In this document: positions 11,161-23,165 of the stretch, in pieces
How positions within the stretch are numbered: position 1 is the first letter of the stretch
How the letters are laid out: the number at the start of each line of letters is the position of its first letter
Assembly (NCBI GenBank): GCA_026874595.1
Contig: CM049310.1
Span: 75,757,056 to 75,821,055, forward strand
Length of the DNA stretch: 64,000 nt
Source of the DNA: Sipunculus nudus
Lineage: Eukaryota; Annelida; Sipuncula; Golfingiida; Sipunculidae
Direction: 5' to 3'
Position numbers and translations under genes: made by a program
The notes under the pieces: generated by a model
What the model saw: only the letters and a program-made list of their open reading frames with translations
Database searches by the model: none
What the model was told of the DNA's origin: nothing

Positions 11161-13309
11161 CGAGGACGTTAAATCCTGTCTGAGCTTTCCACATAAACAT
11201 GGGGCACGTGCGTCAGAAATTCCATGCAAAGTGAAGAGATGGAATTTTTTCCGCTTTGACAAGTAAAGTCACGTATTTGTGTGCAAGTGTGTGGGTACAG
11301 GTTTAATGAGGCATATTATGGTGAGGGGTCTCTTTTGCAATACATGGAAATTGTTAAGTGGGCGATTAATGGCAGTTGAATGGAGAAGTTTATTGAGCGT
11401 GATAAAGTGTAATGGCAAAGACCTTCCAAGTACTAGCAAATGGGCCAATGCGCTCTGCTGAAAGTGGCACCCAACTTAAGGCCATAGTACATAAATGTAG
11501 ATCGTAAATTACGCATTAGGGATTTGCAAGAAGAGTTTACTAGAACCTGTCTATATATTATTAAGTTTTAACATCATACTTCTAATGGTTATACAATTTA
11601 TGCCCTGCAAGGTATCAGACTAATAGCCGAGGTGTATGATAACAATGCATGAGTAACAATGAAAAATACAGTGACACTGCAAAAACACTGCAGTATGCTG
11701 CATTCTAGGATAAGGGGTGCTACCTGTAGCTTTAATGTGCATTCATTTAAGAAACAGTAAATACTGTATACCATTTTTGCTCACAGGAAACACGTCAATA
11801 TGGGTGGCACCATAATCACCCAAGGCATATAATCAAATGTGCCTATACGCAGAAATCAAACACTGTGATGAAAAAAGAAGTGGAAAACAAGTCTAAATCA
11901 GTGACACTACCTGCTGCTGACACTGAAATACAAGTCACAGTATCAATATGTCCTTAAAATCTGGTGCTCATACCCCGGCAATTCCTGTGATATACGGACA
12001 AAACATACACTTGAAGTCATCAAAATCTGTGATCAGGGAAAATTTTAGGGTTGCGTGAAGAAAACCATTTTGTAAATAATTCAATTCACACTAATTCAGC
12101 TAGATTGGCTTCAAAATATTCAGAAGAACTCCCCCGATCAAAAATTAAGAAGATATAGGTCACAAATGACGTATCCTGCATGGCCAGTAATAATGGTAAG
12201 TTTAAACTCCCTGAGCCTTGCGGTTATTATTTTTGCCCGGTAACAGGCGATGGCTTCTAGTGTTTTCGCTTAATTTCTTGGAGAATATAGGTCACAATGA
12301 CTTACTTTTCCGTTTTCTCAGAGGATTTGTCAATATGTTATAACTAGCTGATAAACCTGGTATACCGGGCATTTTATCAGGGTTGGGGAGATGAATTAAC
12401 TAATATGAGGGATGTTGGCTCATTTTTTTTTCTGTTAGTAAAAAGAAAATATAGATTATCAGTGGTATACTCTCATAATAAGATATGTACAAATATTTTT
12501 TTTTTTGGCATTTATTTTTTGGCGCTTCGGTCACGGCTAGAAATTCATATATCGGTACGTTTACCTTGAAGACCTGGTGAGTGATGATGTTTACATGCGA
12601 ACCGGAATGGGACGTGGAGGCATTCAGGTTTTCGATGATCTTTGACTGGTTACTATTATTGGACGCATAAAGGTTGATGTCAGGAAGACATGAACGATTA
12701 ATTTAATGTACGTTTTAGGGAAGGAAATTATTCCTGAAGAAAGATACGGAAACATGCAAGCCTCGTTAGTAGCAGAAGCGGACCCAAGTGAAGTCGGAAC
12801 CGTTTTTTAATCGTATTATACCAATATTGTTTCCTGAAAACCCCGCCCCCATCCCCACCCCCACCCCTTTTCCGGAAATGGAGACCTTGTATTATGTCTT
12901 GTCATTTACCCCCTGGGTTGAACCCCTCCTTTTCAAAAAGCGAGAGCTTTGTGTTTTTCACATTTACTGACCATGTCAGGCCAAATATGCTTAAATCGAT
13001 CACTGTTAGCTTGGGTTTATTCATTTGCACAATTAAGTCCTAAATCCTGTGCTGCATTGGACCGCACAGGCAATCCGGTCTCCGGTTGTTTTCGGTGGGA
13101 ACCCCCAGGCAGATCATAAAAAATGCAAAAAAAACACTCAAAATGATTTGAACATTAAAAAATATTTAATCTCACATCGGCGAGGACACTGTGGGAACAA
13201 TAATCTTTTACATGTGGTATCGCACAGTATCGTACGCAACGCGGTTTTAGAGAACATTGCGAAAAAAGATGGACCGAATTCCTATTATAAGCATTAGATT
13301 ATTCTGGGT
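11161..13309. other. No gene seen; scattered fragments of the 336-bp-family repeat
   Basis: Mostly featureless AT-rich sequence. Fragments resembling the dispersed repeat (GATATAGGTCACAAATGAC near 12151; GAATATAGGTCACAATGAC near 12284) are decayed copies. Confidence 0.4.
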
Positions 13310-13510
13310 CGAACAAACAGGGACCATAATTCAGAGAATATACGTCGCAGTAACTTAATATCAGGTGTCCAAGAAGATTCTTCAAGGACCTCCCTGGATA
13401 TTAAGTTAGAAGATGCAGGCCTAGCGGTTACGGCTTGTGCCCTGTTAACGGACGGACAAACGACGAACAAAGGGTGATCGCTATAGCTATGGTGACTTTG
13501 TGATGGACAA
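13310..13510 (+). repeat. 336-bp-family repeat fragment with tail
   Basis: Shows the GAGAATATACGTCGCAGTAAC block, CCTCCCTGGATATTAAGTTAG, AGCGGTTACGGCTTGTGCCC, TTAACGGACGGAC and GTGATCGCTATAGCT in the same order as the units at 37-39 kb. Confidence 0.8.
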
Positions 13511-13859
13511 CTATAAGGAACATGTAAAAGTATTTTTGACGTCTCCCGCCTTCTATGACTGTTTCGGTGTAAGCTAAAGGAGGTGAACCTACACTCACTA
13601 ATATGACCAAGTGAAAATGAATGGAGAGGAAAACGTAAATCAAAATACAGAATTTGCTTATTAGTTTGTCACAGATCAGAGACAGAGAGAGAGAGAAAAA
13701 AAGAGAGAGGATTTCTTGGTGTTGGCAAACAAGACGACCAGAGGTCACGCGCTTGTCGGAAAAACTCTGACCCAGCCCGGAAGACATCACCAGAATATTT
13801 CATAAAGAAGACAAAGAGGAGGAAAATGAGCCATCATTTGTAAAGATTGGACCAATATT

Positions 13860-15240
13860 GATAAAATTTTGATGGAAATAATAATTTGACGTGTTATATG
13901 ACCTTGACCTTGAACTTTGATTTATATGAAAATACACATACAGCTTCAAGAAATCGTTCCGATAGACGAAAGGTGAAACTTACAAAGTGATTCCTTGTAA
14001 ACTGTGGCCTGTAGAATGCTATAAAACAGAGGGAAGAACCAGTAAGAAAGCAAAATTGCGGACAACTGAAAATCAGTCAGACATATTGACAAAGTGACAC
14101 AAAGCTGGGACCAGTTGACTAGACTATATTATGCAGAAGACATAGGTGAAAAAATGAGGCAAAGTTTGTGAAGATAGGATCACTAGTGACAAATTTATGA
14201 GGAAAATAACATTTTGAAGTGTTTTGAAGTGACATTCTTACAAAGTGACACAAAGCTGAGACCAGATGACTTGACCAAGAAGTAGACCAAGAGGAAGAAA
14301 ATAAGCTAGATTTTATGTAATTAAAGTTTATAGTTTCGGAGATATGGCTCAAAAATCATAAGTTGTAATGTTTCAAGCCCAGCGCCCACTAGCGGTTAAT
14401 CACATTTGAGATATAAGTGCAAGACATAAGATGTGTCAGTTTCAAAAGGATTCCTGTAAAACTGTGGCCTGTAGAATGTTATCTGTAAGAGACAAGAAAC
14501 CAGAAAGATGGCGAAACTGAGAATAACTGACAGAAAAACAGACAGACATACTAGCAAAGCGACACAAAGTTGAGACCAAATGACTTGACCAAGTTATGGA
14601 GAAGACTCAGAGAAAGAAAATAAGTAATAGTTTATGTAATTCAGGTTTACAGTTTCGGAGATGTGGACAAAAAAATATATGTTATAGTGTTTCAAGCGCA
14701 GCGCGCCCTGGTGGCTATTTTTCGAGAAAGAAAATCACTTTCGAGATACAAGTTCAAGACATAAGATGTATTAGTTTCAAATGGATTCTTGCAAAACTTT
14801 GGCCTGTAGAATGCTGTATGTAAGCCACAATTAGGAACCAGCAAGAAGGCGAAACTGAGAACAACTAACAGACAGACAGACATACTGACACAGTGACACA
14901 AAATCGAGACAAGATGACTAAACCTTATGACTAAGCCTTAGTTTGTGAAGATAAGACCAATATTGACAAAGTTATGATGAAAATAAAATTTCGACTTTTT
15001 TGGATGACCTTGACCTTTGACCTATATTGACCAAAAACAAAAAGCTTCCTGGAGTTTCCTGACTGTCAATCAGCCCTGTAGGCCCTGTTTCAGATCGATT
15101 GCTCAAAAACGGTTGCCAGGAGAGTACTGACAAACATACACACACACAAACACACCATCAAACAGAAATACTGGACTGACCAACATGCTTGCAAATCGAA
15201 GATTTCTGGCAAGCAAAAAAATTAGGACAATGAATTAGGC
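13860..15240 (+). repeat. Degenerate tandem/dispersed repeat with GACCTTGACC blocks
   Basis: At least three diverged copies of a block containing GGCCTGTAGAATG (near 14004, 14466 and 14801), followed by CAGACAGACATACTGACA-type sequence and GACACAAAG. The ends carry TGACCTTGACCT motifs (13899, 15005). Unit spacing is irregular, about 330-460 bp. No coding potential. Confidence 0.75.
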
Positions 15241-15499
15241 TATTACCAGTATTCAATATTTGGATAGCATTTGTTCTACGTATGACTAATGTTTATGTTT
15301 TTTTAAGTAAAAAGAACCATTACTCTTAAAGTAAATATTATACATACGCATACTTAATATAAAACGTAATTTCATACAGATCCTTATTTCATAAATATTA
15401 TTCTACACAGATTGGTTTTCATTTCAGTCGCGCCTGGATTTTGCCAAAGCATGTCTTACAATGATGGAACTTGACGCTCAGGTGAAATCGATAAATAGG

Positions 15500-15670
15500 A
15501 AAAGGCAATAAAAGAAAAATATAGGTCACAGTGGCCCAAATTGAGGTTTTTAGATTAGCTTTTTACCATAGCCTGTCAGTGGTTTAAGTTGGAAGTTCCT
15601 TGGTCCGATGGTTATTATCTCAGACCTAATAAGGACCAGCTTGGTAGTTGCAGTCAGTGTAGTAGAAAAA
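15500..15670 (+). repeat. 336-bp-family repeat fragment
   Basis: AATATAGGTCACAGTGGCCC at about 15519-15537, followed by decayed CTTGGTCCGATGGTTA and related blocks of the dispersed family. Confidence 0.6.
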
Positions 15671-16167
15671 ATTTAAAAGAAGTAAAAGGTGGAGCTATTA
15701 AAATCAAACAGGCACAGCTACAATAAATTTGATAATGATCCAACCAGCAAATGCTGAGAAATTTGGCTAGTTGTGTGACGAGTCTTTACACGTGAATAAA
15801 GTGGCCTGATTTGGGGTTTCGAAGAAGATTTCTTACGGCAAGTAAAGTCTTGAGTTTAACAATTATGATTTGTGCCATGCTAACGGCAAGATTTTTATAA
15901 CTGCAATCTCTCATGAAAAACAGACAATATAAAAAGAAGCAATCATTCAGTTTATATAGTGACTTGATTATAGATTTCTTATGAGATGTCACCTAAACTT
16001 GAATACGGGCAAAAATACAGGCTCCTAACTATATAGGCTCAGCAAGTATATAAACAATTTTGCTCCCCCTGAGACTGATATTTTAAACCTTTCATTCTAA
16101 AGTTAAGTAAAATGCTTAAAAATTGAGAAAATGACCTGACCCAACAAGTCGTATGCAGTAGTAAATT
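15671..16167. other. No gene seen
   Basis: AT-rich spacer without recognisable features. Confidence 0.4.
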
Positions 16168-16400
16168 ATAAACTTTAACTATTTTTCAAGGATTGTAAAA
16201 CTAGTTATTTAATACGTGGCACTCTCCATGGCTTTGATGGTATAGCGTTCGGTAGTCTGTAGAGGTGGGGGAAACCGGAGAACCCGGAGAAAACCACCAA
16301 CCTTGGACGGGTAACTATACAACCAACTTTCATGACCAAGCTTGGGATCAAACCCGGGTTGCAAGCGCAACACACAACCTCATATAAGTCCTCATGTGGC
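16168..16400 (-). mobile_element. tRNA-derived SINE, diverged
   Basis: On the minus strand a decayed tRNA-like head (B-box region near CCCGGGTTTGATCCC, reverse of about 16346-16360) precedes a central domain read on the plus strand as GGGGGAAACCGGAGAACCCGG + AGAAAACCACC, then a tail ending in CTAGTTTTACAATCC. The second copy at 30918-31160 shares head, centre and tail, so the boundaries follow from that comparison. The centre resembles the conserved core of molluscan V-/Meta-type SINEs; I cannot tell which. Confidence 0.75.
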
Positions 16401-17443
16401 TACTCCTCACGGACCTGTTATTGACGACTTCCAATGTTTTTATGTAACTTACTGACTAATCACTAATTAGAGAAATGAGGGTATATGGACTGCTGTTTGC
16501 GTAATAATACCAGTTCTTTAGTTGTGTGTATCACTTTGTCTTGTGGCATACCTCAAAATACGCCATATCAGAAAGAAGTGCCTTTTTTCGGAAAGAAACG
16601 GCGCAAAATATAAATAAATCACTTCCTGTTCGGGCATCGTACGCCTGATCAGGAGGTTTCCCCTGAGTATACGCAGTCGAAGTTAATATATAGTGCAACT
16701 CCCATCCGTCCAACTATTAACAATTAAGGACAAATGTCTCAAAATGCAACTTTTATTATTTTACAAAATAACAAAATGAAAAAAAAATATATTAATATAA
16801 ATATATCATTGAGCGAGTGTATTTGTTCCATGATATACTGGTACCCGTGTTGTCCTACACGAGGCAGTTACGATTGGAAACAGTATTTGTGCGTTCGACT
16901 CTAAGTATACATGCATATATAGTCACATGAAAATCGTGAATATATATAGTGTCCTTGTTGCTCCGATGCTTGTGTAAATACCTAATATGATAAATGATAG
17001 AATGAAACGAGAAGTGCATGTGAAGTATGGTTTAAGTTCATATATATTGCAAGTGCCACAGTGAAGTTCGCGGACATAAAATATGTGAGAAAATGAATAT
17101 CACTGAGAATAAATCAGGAAGAATAAACTTATACAAATACATTTATAAAGACTGCAGTGTGTGAGAGCAGCCGAACATAATAATCTACGCACGGCCCGCT
17201 CAAAAAAAAGGCGGGAAAAGTAGCAGTCCCAGCAGACGATCGCGTGAGGCCGTTTTACTTAGGCCTAAATTGAGTGCACTGAAAGAAGCATGCAGGGAAT
17301 TCCGCTTTGTAAGTATAAGCAAATTTGAGCATGTTTATATTTTGTGCTCCCTGAGTCTGTATATCTGTACCTTGTCGATTCGTAATTACACAAACCCCAG
17401 TAATATAGTAATTACCCGGCTTATACGAATATGCGAGTTGATT
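16401..17443. other. Downstream region of the IL-17 gene; no other gene seen
   Basis: Noncoding. A candidate minus-strand polyadenylation signal (TTTATT on the plus strand) is at 16752-16757, about 690 bp beyond the IL-17 stop. Confidence 0.35.
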
Positions 17444-18028
17444 CTACGATCGGACAAGTGGTCTTCGCGCGCACGTGCACCCAGTCGACACCCTTGCATA
17501 CGCCGGCGTCCAGATATATTTGCCATCCTTTTTACATCGGGGTTTCCTCACTAAAACAGGGACATTGAAGAAAATTTTTTCGCAATGTGCAGGAGCCCCA
17601 TGCCAGTCCATGCAGTCCTGGCATTTGCACTCGGCCTGTGGTATCACCCTTGGGTAGCGATCACGGTCCATCTCAAACCTAGTGTACCACGGGCACAAGG
17701 AGCGATCTCTCAACGCCCGCCCGTCGTCGGCTCCGTTTTCTGGACACGAAAGTTCATCTGACGGGACAGGGAAACTCACTGATTCTTTAGAAGGTGTGTA
17801 AATGTTAAGTGGAAAGTCTCTCAGGTATGACCTGCCGCTGTGCTTCATGGCTTTGCGGAGGAGACGCAGGTACCGGCGGTTCAGGTTATGGGGATCGTGA
17901 CACGTAGAACTTATGGAAACCACCATCATCAGCAGGAGAACAAGAGATTGCTGCAAAGAAGGAATAAGAAATTTAAACATTCATTCACCATATATCATTT
18001 ACATCATATCTTGAGTGAAATCAATATG

Positions 18029-18072
<44 letters not shown>

Positions 18073-18306
18073 ATGATATCTATATAAATGCAAAGAAGGA
18101 ATAAGAAATTTAAACATTCATTCACCATATATCATTTACATCATATCTTGAGTGAAATCAATATATAAATAAATATATATATATATATATAATTTATATG
18201 ATATCTATATAAATGTAATATATATTATACATAATATATATATCTATATGAATATATATCTATATATCATAATATATGTTTAGTAAATGATATCTATATA
18301 AATATA

Positions 18307-18351
<45 letters not shown>

Positions 18352-18479
18352 TAAGTATTATAAGCATTTTTATATATAATAATGTTCAATGTTACGTTGA
18401 CAAATGTTTCTAATATATAATTGTGCGAATGAAATATAATTACCTTAGTTGTTAAGTGTAAAATGATCGTTATCATCAT
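17444..18479 (-). CDS. Interleukin-17 family cytokine, two coding exons
   Basis: Secreted cytokine of the IL-17 family, which signals through IL-17 receptors to NF-kB/MAPK in animal immunity. Exon 2 is 17444-17950 (stop TAG at 17444-17446). On the minus strand it follows a polypyrimidine tract and CAG at 17951-17953. Exon 1 is proposed at 18444-18479: ATG ATG start, 12 codons, then a GTAATT donor. Both edges are phase 0 and the join gives about 180 residues with a hydrophobic signal peptide (LVLLLMMVVSIS) ending near STC. The domain shows CPWYTRFEMDRDRYPRVIP, A-x-C-x-C-x-x-C, PVLVRKPRC, YIWTPAYARVSTGCTC, with ten cysteines in the mature part: the IL-17 cystine-knot signature. Reading straight through exon 2 would start at intronic sequence and is less likely. 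A TATA box lies about 105 bp upstream. Family assignment is strong, exon 1 less so; the bivalve subtype cannot be named. Confidence 0.88.
17952..18225. repeat. 137-bp tandem duplication inside the IL-17 intron, including the splice-acceptor tract
   Basis: The block starting TGCAAAGAAGGAATAAG at 17952 is repeated from 18089, followed by the same AAATTTAAACATTC...GAGTGAAATCAATAT sequence and a TA run, and both copies end in TTTATATGATATCTATATAA. On the minus strand this duplicates the polypyrimidine tract. The distal copy reads TTTGCAT instead of TTTGCAG, so it lacks a usable AG. Confidence 0.92.
18226..18360. repeat. TA-rich microsatellite in the IL-17 intron
   Basis: Interrupted (TA)n runs, longest at about 18306-18348, between exon 1 and the duplicated acceptor block. 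Confidence 0.85.
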
Positions 18480-18554
18480 GTTTGTAAATTGCGACCTTCC
18501 CGGTGAGGTAAGTACAGGTGCTATATTGTATGACTAGAACTGTCTCAATGTGGT

Positions 18555-18590
18555 GTGAAATTTCACTTGTGGGCTTTACTTATATATAAG
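18555..18590 (-). promoter_or_regulatory. Putative IL-17 core promoter: TATA box and nearby palindrome
   Basis: CTTATATATAAG at 18579-18590 is about 105 bp upstream of the proposed ATG on the minus strand. GTGAAATTTCAC, a perfect 12-bp palindrome, is at 18555-18566, where initiation would be expected. An inverted CCAAT box (ATTGG near 18730) and a CRE-like TGACGTAT near 18756 lie further upstream. Confidence 0.4.
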
Positions 18591-18599
18591 TTTTCGATC

Positions 18600-19082
18600 T
18601 AGGATGTGTTTAAACATTTTTCCATTGGACCTAAGACAAGCCCTAAAGACAGGGGTAATATTGAAGAAATCCCATATAAATAAACCTAGATACGACGGTG
18701 GCCCGTCACGATTAAACCTTGTTTTCTCATTGGTCAGTGTCCCTGTGACGTATACACGACACCTGTGCGCTCAATCGCATTGAGGAAGCGACTAAACACA
18801 GGTGTAGCTATTTATATCTACAGGGGCTTCTGTGTTCAAAGGGCATTTGTTGTGTAGGGTCGTTTATCTCACAACACAATAAATGTGCCGACTATGTACA
18901 CCTAAACAACAGAGTGTCTATATTAGACCGTAAATTAATGGTTGCTCTTTGGAGTTTCCACATACCGTTGTTGATATACGTAATGCTCTGACATAATCTT
19001 ATAAACTAGTCAATGGGCCCTATATATATAGCATATAGAACTTCCTTATAGGTGTTTATATTTGGTACAACACACTATATAT

Positions 19083-19127
<45 letters not shown>

Positions 19128-20898
19128 AGTTTGTGTGTGTGTGGGGGGGGGGGGGGGCATCTAAAACAATAAAATACAGAACGCAATATAGTATTATATT
19201 ATATTATATTATTTAATAATATATTATTTTAAAATATATTATTTTATGTTATTTTATATTATATTATATTATGTAATATTATATAATATAATCGGAAACT
19301 CCTACTTAAAAACTTAATCGACAAGAGCGCTTATTAGTTTAATATATATAATATTATATTATATTTTATTATATTTATATTATAAATATGACAAAATATA
19401 ATAGAGTAAAATTCAAAATAATTTAATATAAGATGAAATACTATAATATAATACTAGAAAGGCTTGGTTTTTGCAATTGCAAAAACAGATATATGTCTCT
19501 ATCCATGGGCCTCTGTCCCCAAATTTGAAGAAACAAACAAGGGACCTGTGGGTCAGGGCGCTCAGCTGAAATTAATTATGAGAATATTAGTATAAAATTG
19601 TAGCAGTCGTGTTGACTGCGCACTTTTTATAGAATGCATGACAGATGCATTTCATGACCAAATATTTGTAAAGTATCAGTGTTGCAACTATGTGATAATA
19701 TGCTTGTAAAAAATATCACCCGAGGATGTATGGAACCCTGTAAATAGAATAAGGAAGAAAGTGGTGATGAGTTGAAGTATATTAATACACAATGTATTCA
19801 CTGAAATAAAATTTTCCATTGTCAAGTCGGAATACACTAAATTTGATAAGAAATTTGTTCGAACAAGGAAATTAGGTATACATAATACTGTATATTATAA
19901 ATGGAAATAGTGACCTGAAACCATTTAATTATACAAAAAGGGCGGAAATGGTGATGAGCCAAAGAGTTAAATGAAACGACACATTTGTTTAACAAAAAAT
20001 GGGTAAATGTAATTAACAGTTGTCATAACAGATTAAACAAACGGTCAGATGAGCTAAATATAAAATTCCATGAAAATTTGCCCAATATTCCTGTTTGACT
20101 GAGTGTACCAGTGTTGTGCAGAGGAAGTTCTGGCCAGCTTTCACAGAAATGAATGAAATGCTATAAAGAATACACAAATGTTTTTCCTCAATAATTCACT
20201 TAAGGAATTTTACCTCATTTAGAAGTCAACCTTGTAGAAAATTGAAGAGATAACAAATTTGAAACATTTAAATAATCACAAAATTACTAGCTCTCATAAG
20301 ATTAATTTCAATTTACAGCTACAAATGTTAAAATACAGCTTGCATTTAGTTCTACACACAAAAGAAAAACAGAATCTAAATTACTATGTGCTTTAATGCC
20401 GGACGACGGACAAAGGATCATCCATATATAGCCCCGGCGACTTTTAACACAAAACTAAACTACTAAATAAAAGATGGGGTTATGGGGTTCACAGTTATGT
20501 TATATTTCGGCCGAACTGACATTGGTGATCAACGTCAAGGTCACTAGTTTGCGAACTCGATTGAGATTTAGTTAGACATTTTTTTTTTTGTTTCGAATTT
20601 CATAAAAAAATATCCAGCACTTCAAAAGTTATCGCTTTCACAAGAAATCCTACATGCGACGACGGACGACGACGACGACGACAGAGAATGGCACTGAAAA
20701 CAAAATGTCTCCCTCGGAGGCGGTAGGGTATTGCATAATAATATAATATAATATTTGTGTGTGTTAGTGTTTTTATGTTTTGTTGTTTTTTTTTTTTGTT
20801 TTAATATGTTTTCCCTTATATTCTTAAATTTCTATCTATCTGTCTTTACCTAGCAAGACTTCTATCTAAAATCAGGTAGGTAAAATCGGTCAGTGTTA
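18600..20898. other. No gene seen; AT-rich low complexity
   Basis: (TA)n at about 19076-19124, a G run at 19143-19157 and TATTATATTATATT low complexity at about 19185-19450. A head-like motif GGGACCTGTGGGTCAGGGCGC occurs near 19540. A GACGACGGAC/CGACGACGAC tract lies near 20656-20683, the sort of tail seen in molluscan dispersed repeats. Confidence 0.5.
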
Positions 20899-21026
20899 TC
20901 GTATAGGCGACGCACGTTTATTATCTGATATTATTATTATCCTTCAATCGTACAGGTGACGCACGTTTATCATCTAATATTATTATTATCCTTCTATCGT
21001 ACAGGTGTCGCACGTTTATTATCTGA

Positions 21027-21067
<41 letters not shown>

Positions 21068-21950
21068 TATCGTACAGGTGACGCACGTTTATTATCTGAA
21101 ATTATTATTATCCTTCTAATGTACATGTGACGCACGTTTATTATCTGCTATTATTATTATCCTTCTATCGTACAGGTGACGCATGTTTATTATCTGATAT
21201 TATTATTATCCTTCTATCATACAGGTGACGCACGTTTATTATCTGATTTTATTATTATTATTCTATCGTACAGGTGACGCACGTTTATTATCTGAAATTA
21301 TTATTATCCTTCTATCGTACATGTGACGCACGTTTATTATCTGCTATTATTATTATCCTACTATCGTACATGTGGCGTGTACGTTTATTATCTGAAATTA
21401 TTATTATCCTTCCATCGTACATGTGACGCACGTTTATTATCTGATATTATTATTATCCTTCTATCGTACATGTGACGCACGTTTATTATCTGATATTATT
21501 ATTATCCTTCCATCGTACATGTGACGCACGTTTATTATCTGCTATTATTATTATCCTACTATCGTACATGTGGCATGTACGTTTATTATCTGAAATTATT
21601 ATTATCCTTCTATCGTAAATGTGACGCACGTTTATTATCTGATATTATTATTATCCTTCTATCGTACAGGTGACGCACGTTTATTATCTGATATTATTAT
21701 TATTATTATTCTATCGTTCAGGTGACGCACGTTTATTATATGCTATTATTATTATCCTACTATCGTACATGTGGCGTGTACGTTTATTATCTGCTTTTAT
21801 TATTATCCTACTATCGTACATGTGGCGTGTACGTTTATTATCTGAAATTATTATTATCCTTCCATCGTACATGTGACGCACGTTTATTATCTGATATTAT
21901 TATTATCCTTCTATCGTACAGGTGACGCACGTTTATTATTTGATATTATT
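20899..21950. repeat. 49-bp minisatellite, about 21 units
   Basis: The unit has two constant parts, CGTACAGGTGACGCACG and TTTATTATCTGATATT, joined by a variable ATT run and TCCTTCTAT. GACGCACG occurrences at 20909 and 20958 give the 49-bp period. Variant classes (ATGTGACGCACG, ATGTGGCGTGTACG) alternate, suggesting higher-order duplication. ORFs across it are artefacts. Confidence 0.95.
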
Positions 21951-22390
21951 GGTTTGAACATATTTATTTTAACGGGATTACAAAGTAGCCATTGGCTAAT
22001 ATACATGCTCTCCTGTAAACATGTAACATGTTAACAATGACAATAACAACATGTAAGCATAAGGTGACATATAAGCACGTGATACAATATATATAACATA
22101 ATATAGACGACAAATAATCTCACAGAATGACTAAACATATATAAACAGACATGAAACAGGACATGCAGGATAACCGTGAACTATATACTGCACTAGCAGC
22201 GGGTTTCAAGACAATAATTAGTGAAGCACTGTGGTATATATACATGTTATCATTTCAAACGTTTAGTTTGTGATATAAACCGTGCATGTTAAGGCTATGT
22301 GTATCTTATCTCTTATAAAATCTGATGGGGCATTTCTCCCATGTTATCTGATTTCTTTTCGTTTTCAGTTTTAGTTGTAGGATTAAGATT
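21951..22390. other. Probable insertion interrupting the 49-bp array
   Basis: Non-array sequence starting GGTTTGAACATATTTATTTT, after which the array resumes at 22391-22465 with a diverged unit and a half. No ORF, terminal repeats or target duplication could be defined. Confidence 0.4.
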
Positions 22391-22465
22391 GACGCACATT
22401 TTTTATCTCATATTATTATCTTCTATCGTACAGGTGAGGCACGTTTATTATCTGGTATTATTATT
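22391..22465. repeat. Orphan units of the 49-bp minisatellite
   Basis: GACGCACATTTTTTATC and GTACAGGTGAGGCACGTTTA match the main array with several changes. Confidence 0.85.
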
Positions 22466-22883
22466 ACCTCCTTCCTCTGTTGGTATTCTCATCAGAGGGA
22501 ATTATAGGGACAAGTAATCACGTGACCTGCTTCCTTAATGCAGGCTACTGTTAAATGACAGTGGGTCAGATCGGTAGTAAAGAACGGATGATTTATCATG
22601 GGAGGTCTTAATATAAAGAATATAATGTTTACATAGTAGCGGTCCCTTGTTCCATTATTGATTGCGAGTGGCGTCAAATATCGGCGACTCTCTTCGCACT
22701 GTCACTTATTCTTTTTAAAATTTCACATTCGCGACTTTAATTTTCGCGATTTTTCTGTGTTAAGTGAGGGAATCATTTTCGAGTTCTCACAAATAATTTA
22801 GATATATGCTAAGAGTGCAAAATATGTTTATGAAAATTTCTGAAATTCATGGTTAACATGTATATAATCTGATATTTAACTCA

Positions 22884-23165
22884 CTAGCGTTATGTACCCT
22901 TAATTCCGACATGCAACTTGCGACACCTCTACGCATCTCTACTCGCTTGGCAAAACATCAGCCCCGTGAGTAGTTTCGACATTTTTGCGAGGTCAGGGTT
23001 AAATTAGGGCACGGAAATGCAACAGATAAGAACTTCGAGGGCAGTCTCAGGGTAGGTAGTTATCTGCAGAGAGTTTGGTGGCCAATAGACCTTTGTTTTC
23101 CAAGTAGAAGCCGAAAGAACGCTTTCTGGATGACCGCGCTCTAATCCGCAAATTATAGAATGCTT
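22884..23165 (+). repeat. Dispersed repeat, copy 1 of 2
   Basis: Shares ordered blocks with 25951-26215 in the same orientation: ACCCTTAATTCCG-CATGC, GTAGTTTCGA, GGCCAATAGACCT, AAGTAGAAGCCG and GACCGCGCTCTAATCCGCAAATT. No ORF or structural hallmark; family unknown. Confidence 0.8.

Noticed and set aside
18640-18670. NF-kB site upstream of IL-17
   Set aside because: GGGATTTCTT on the minus strand deviates from the consensus at its 3' half; too weak to annotate.
20899-21950. CRISPR-like array
   Set aside because: Units are contiguous tandem copies without unique spacers and the context is eukaryotic. The same applies to the 29-bp array at 32961-33440.
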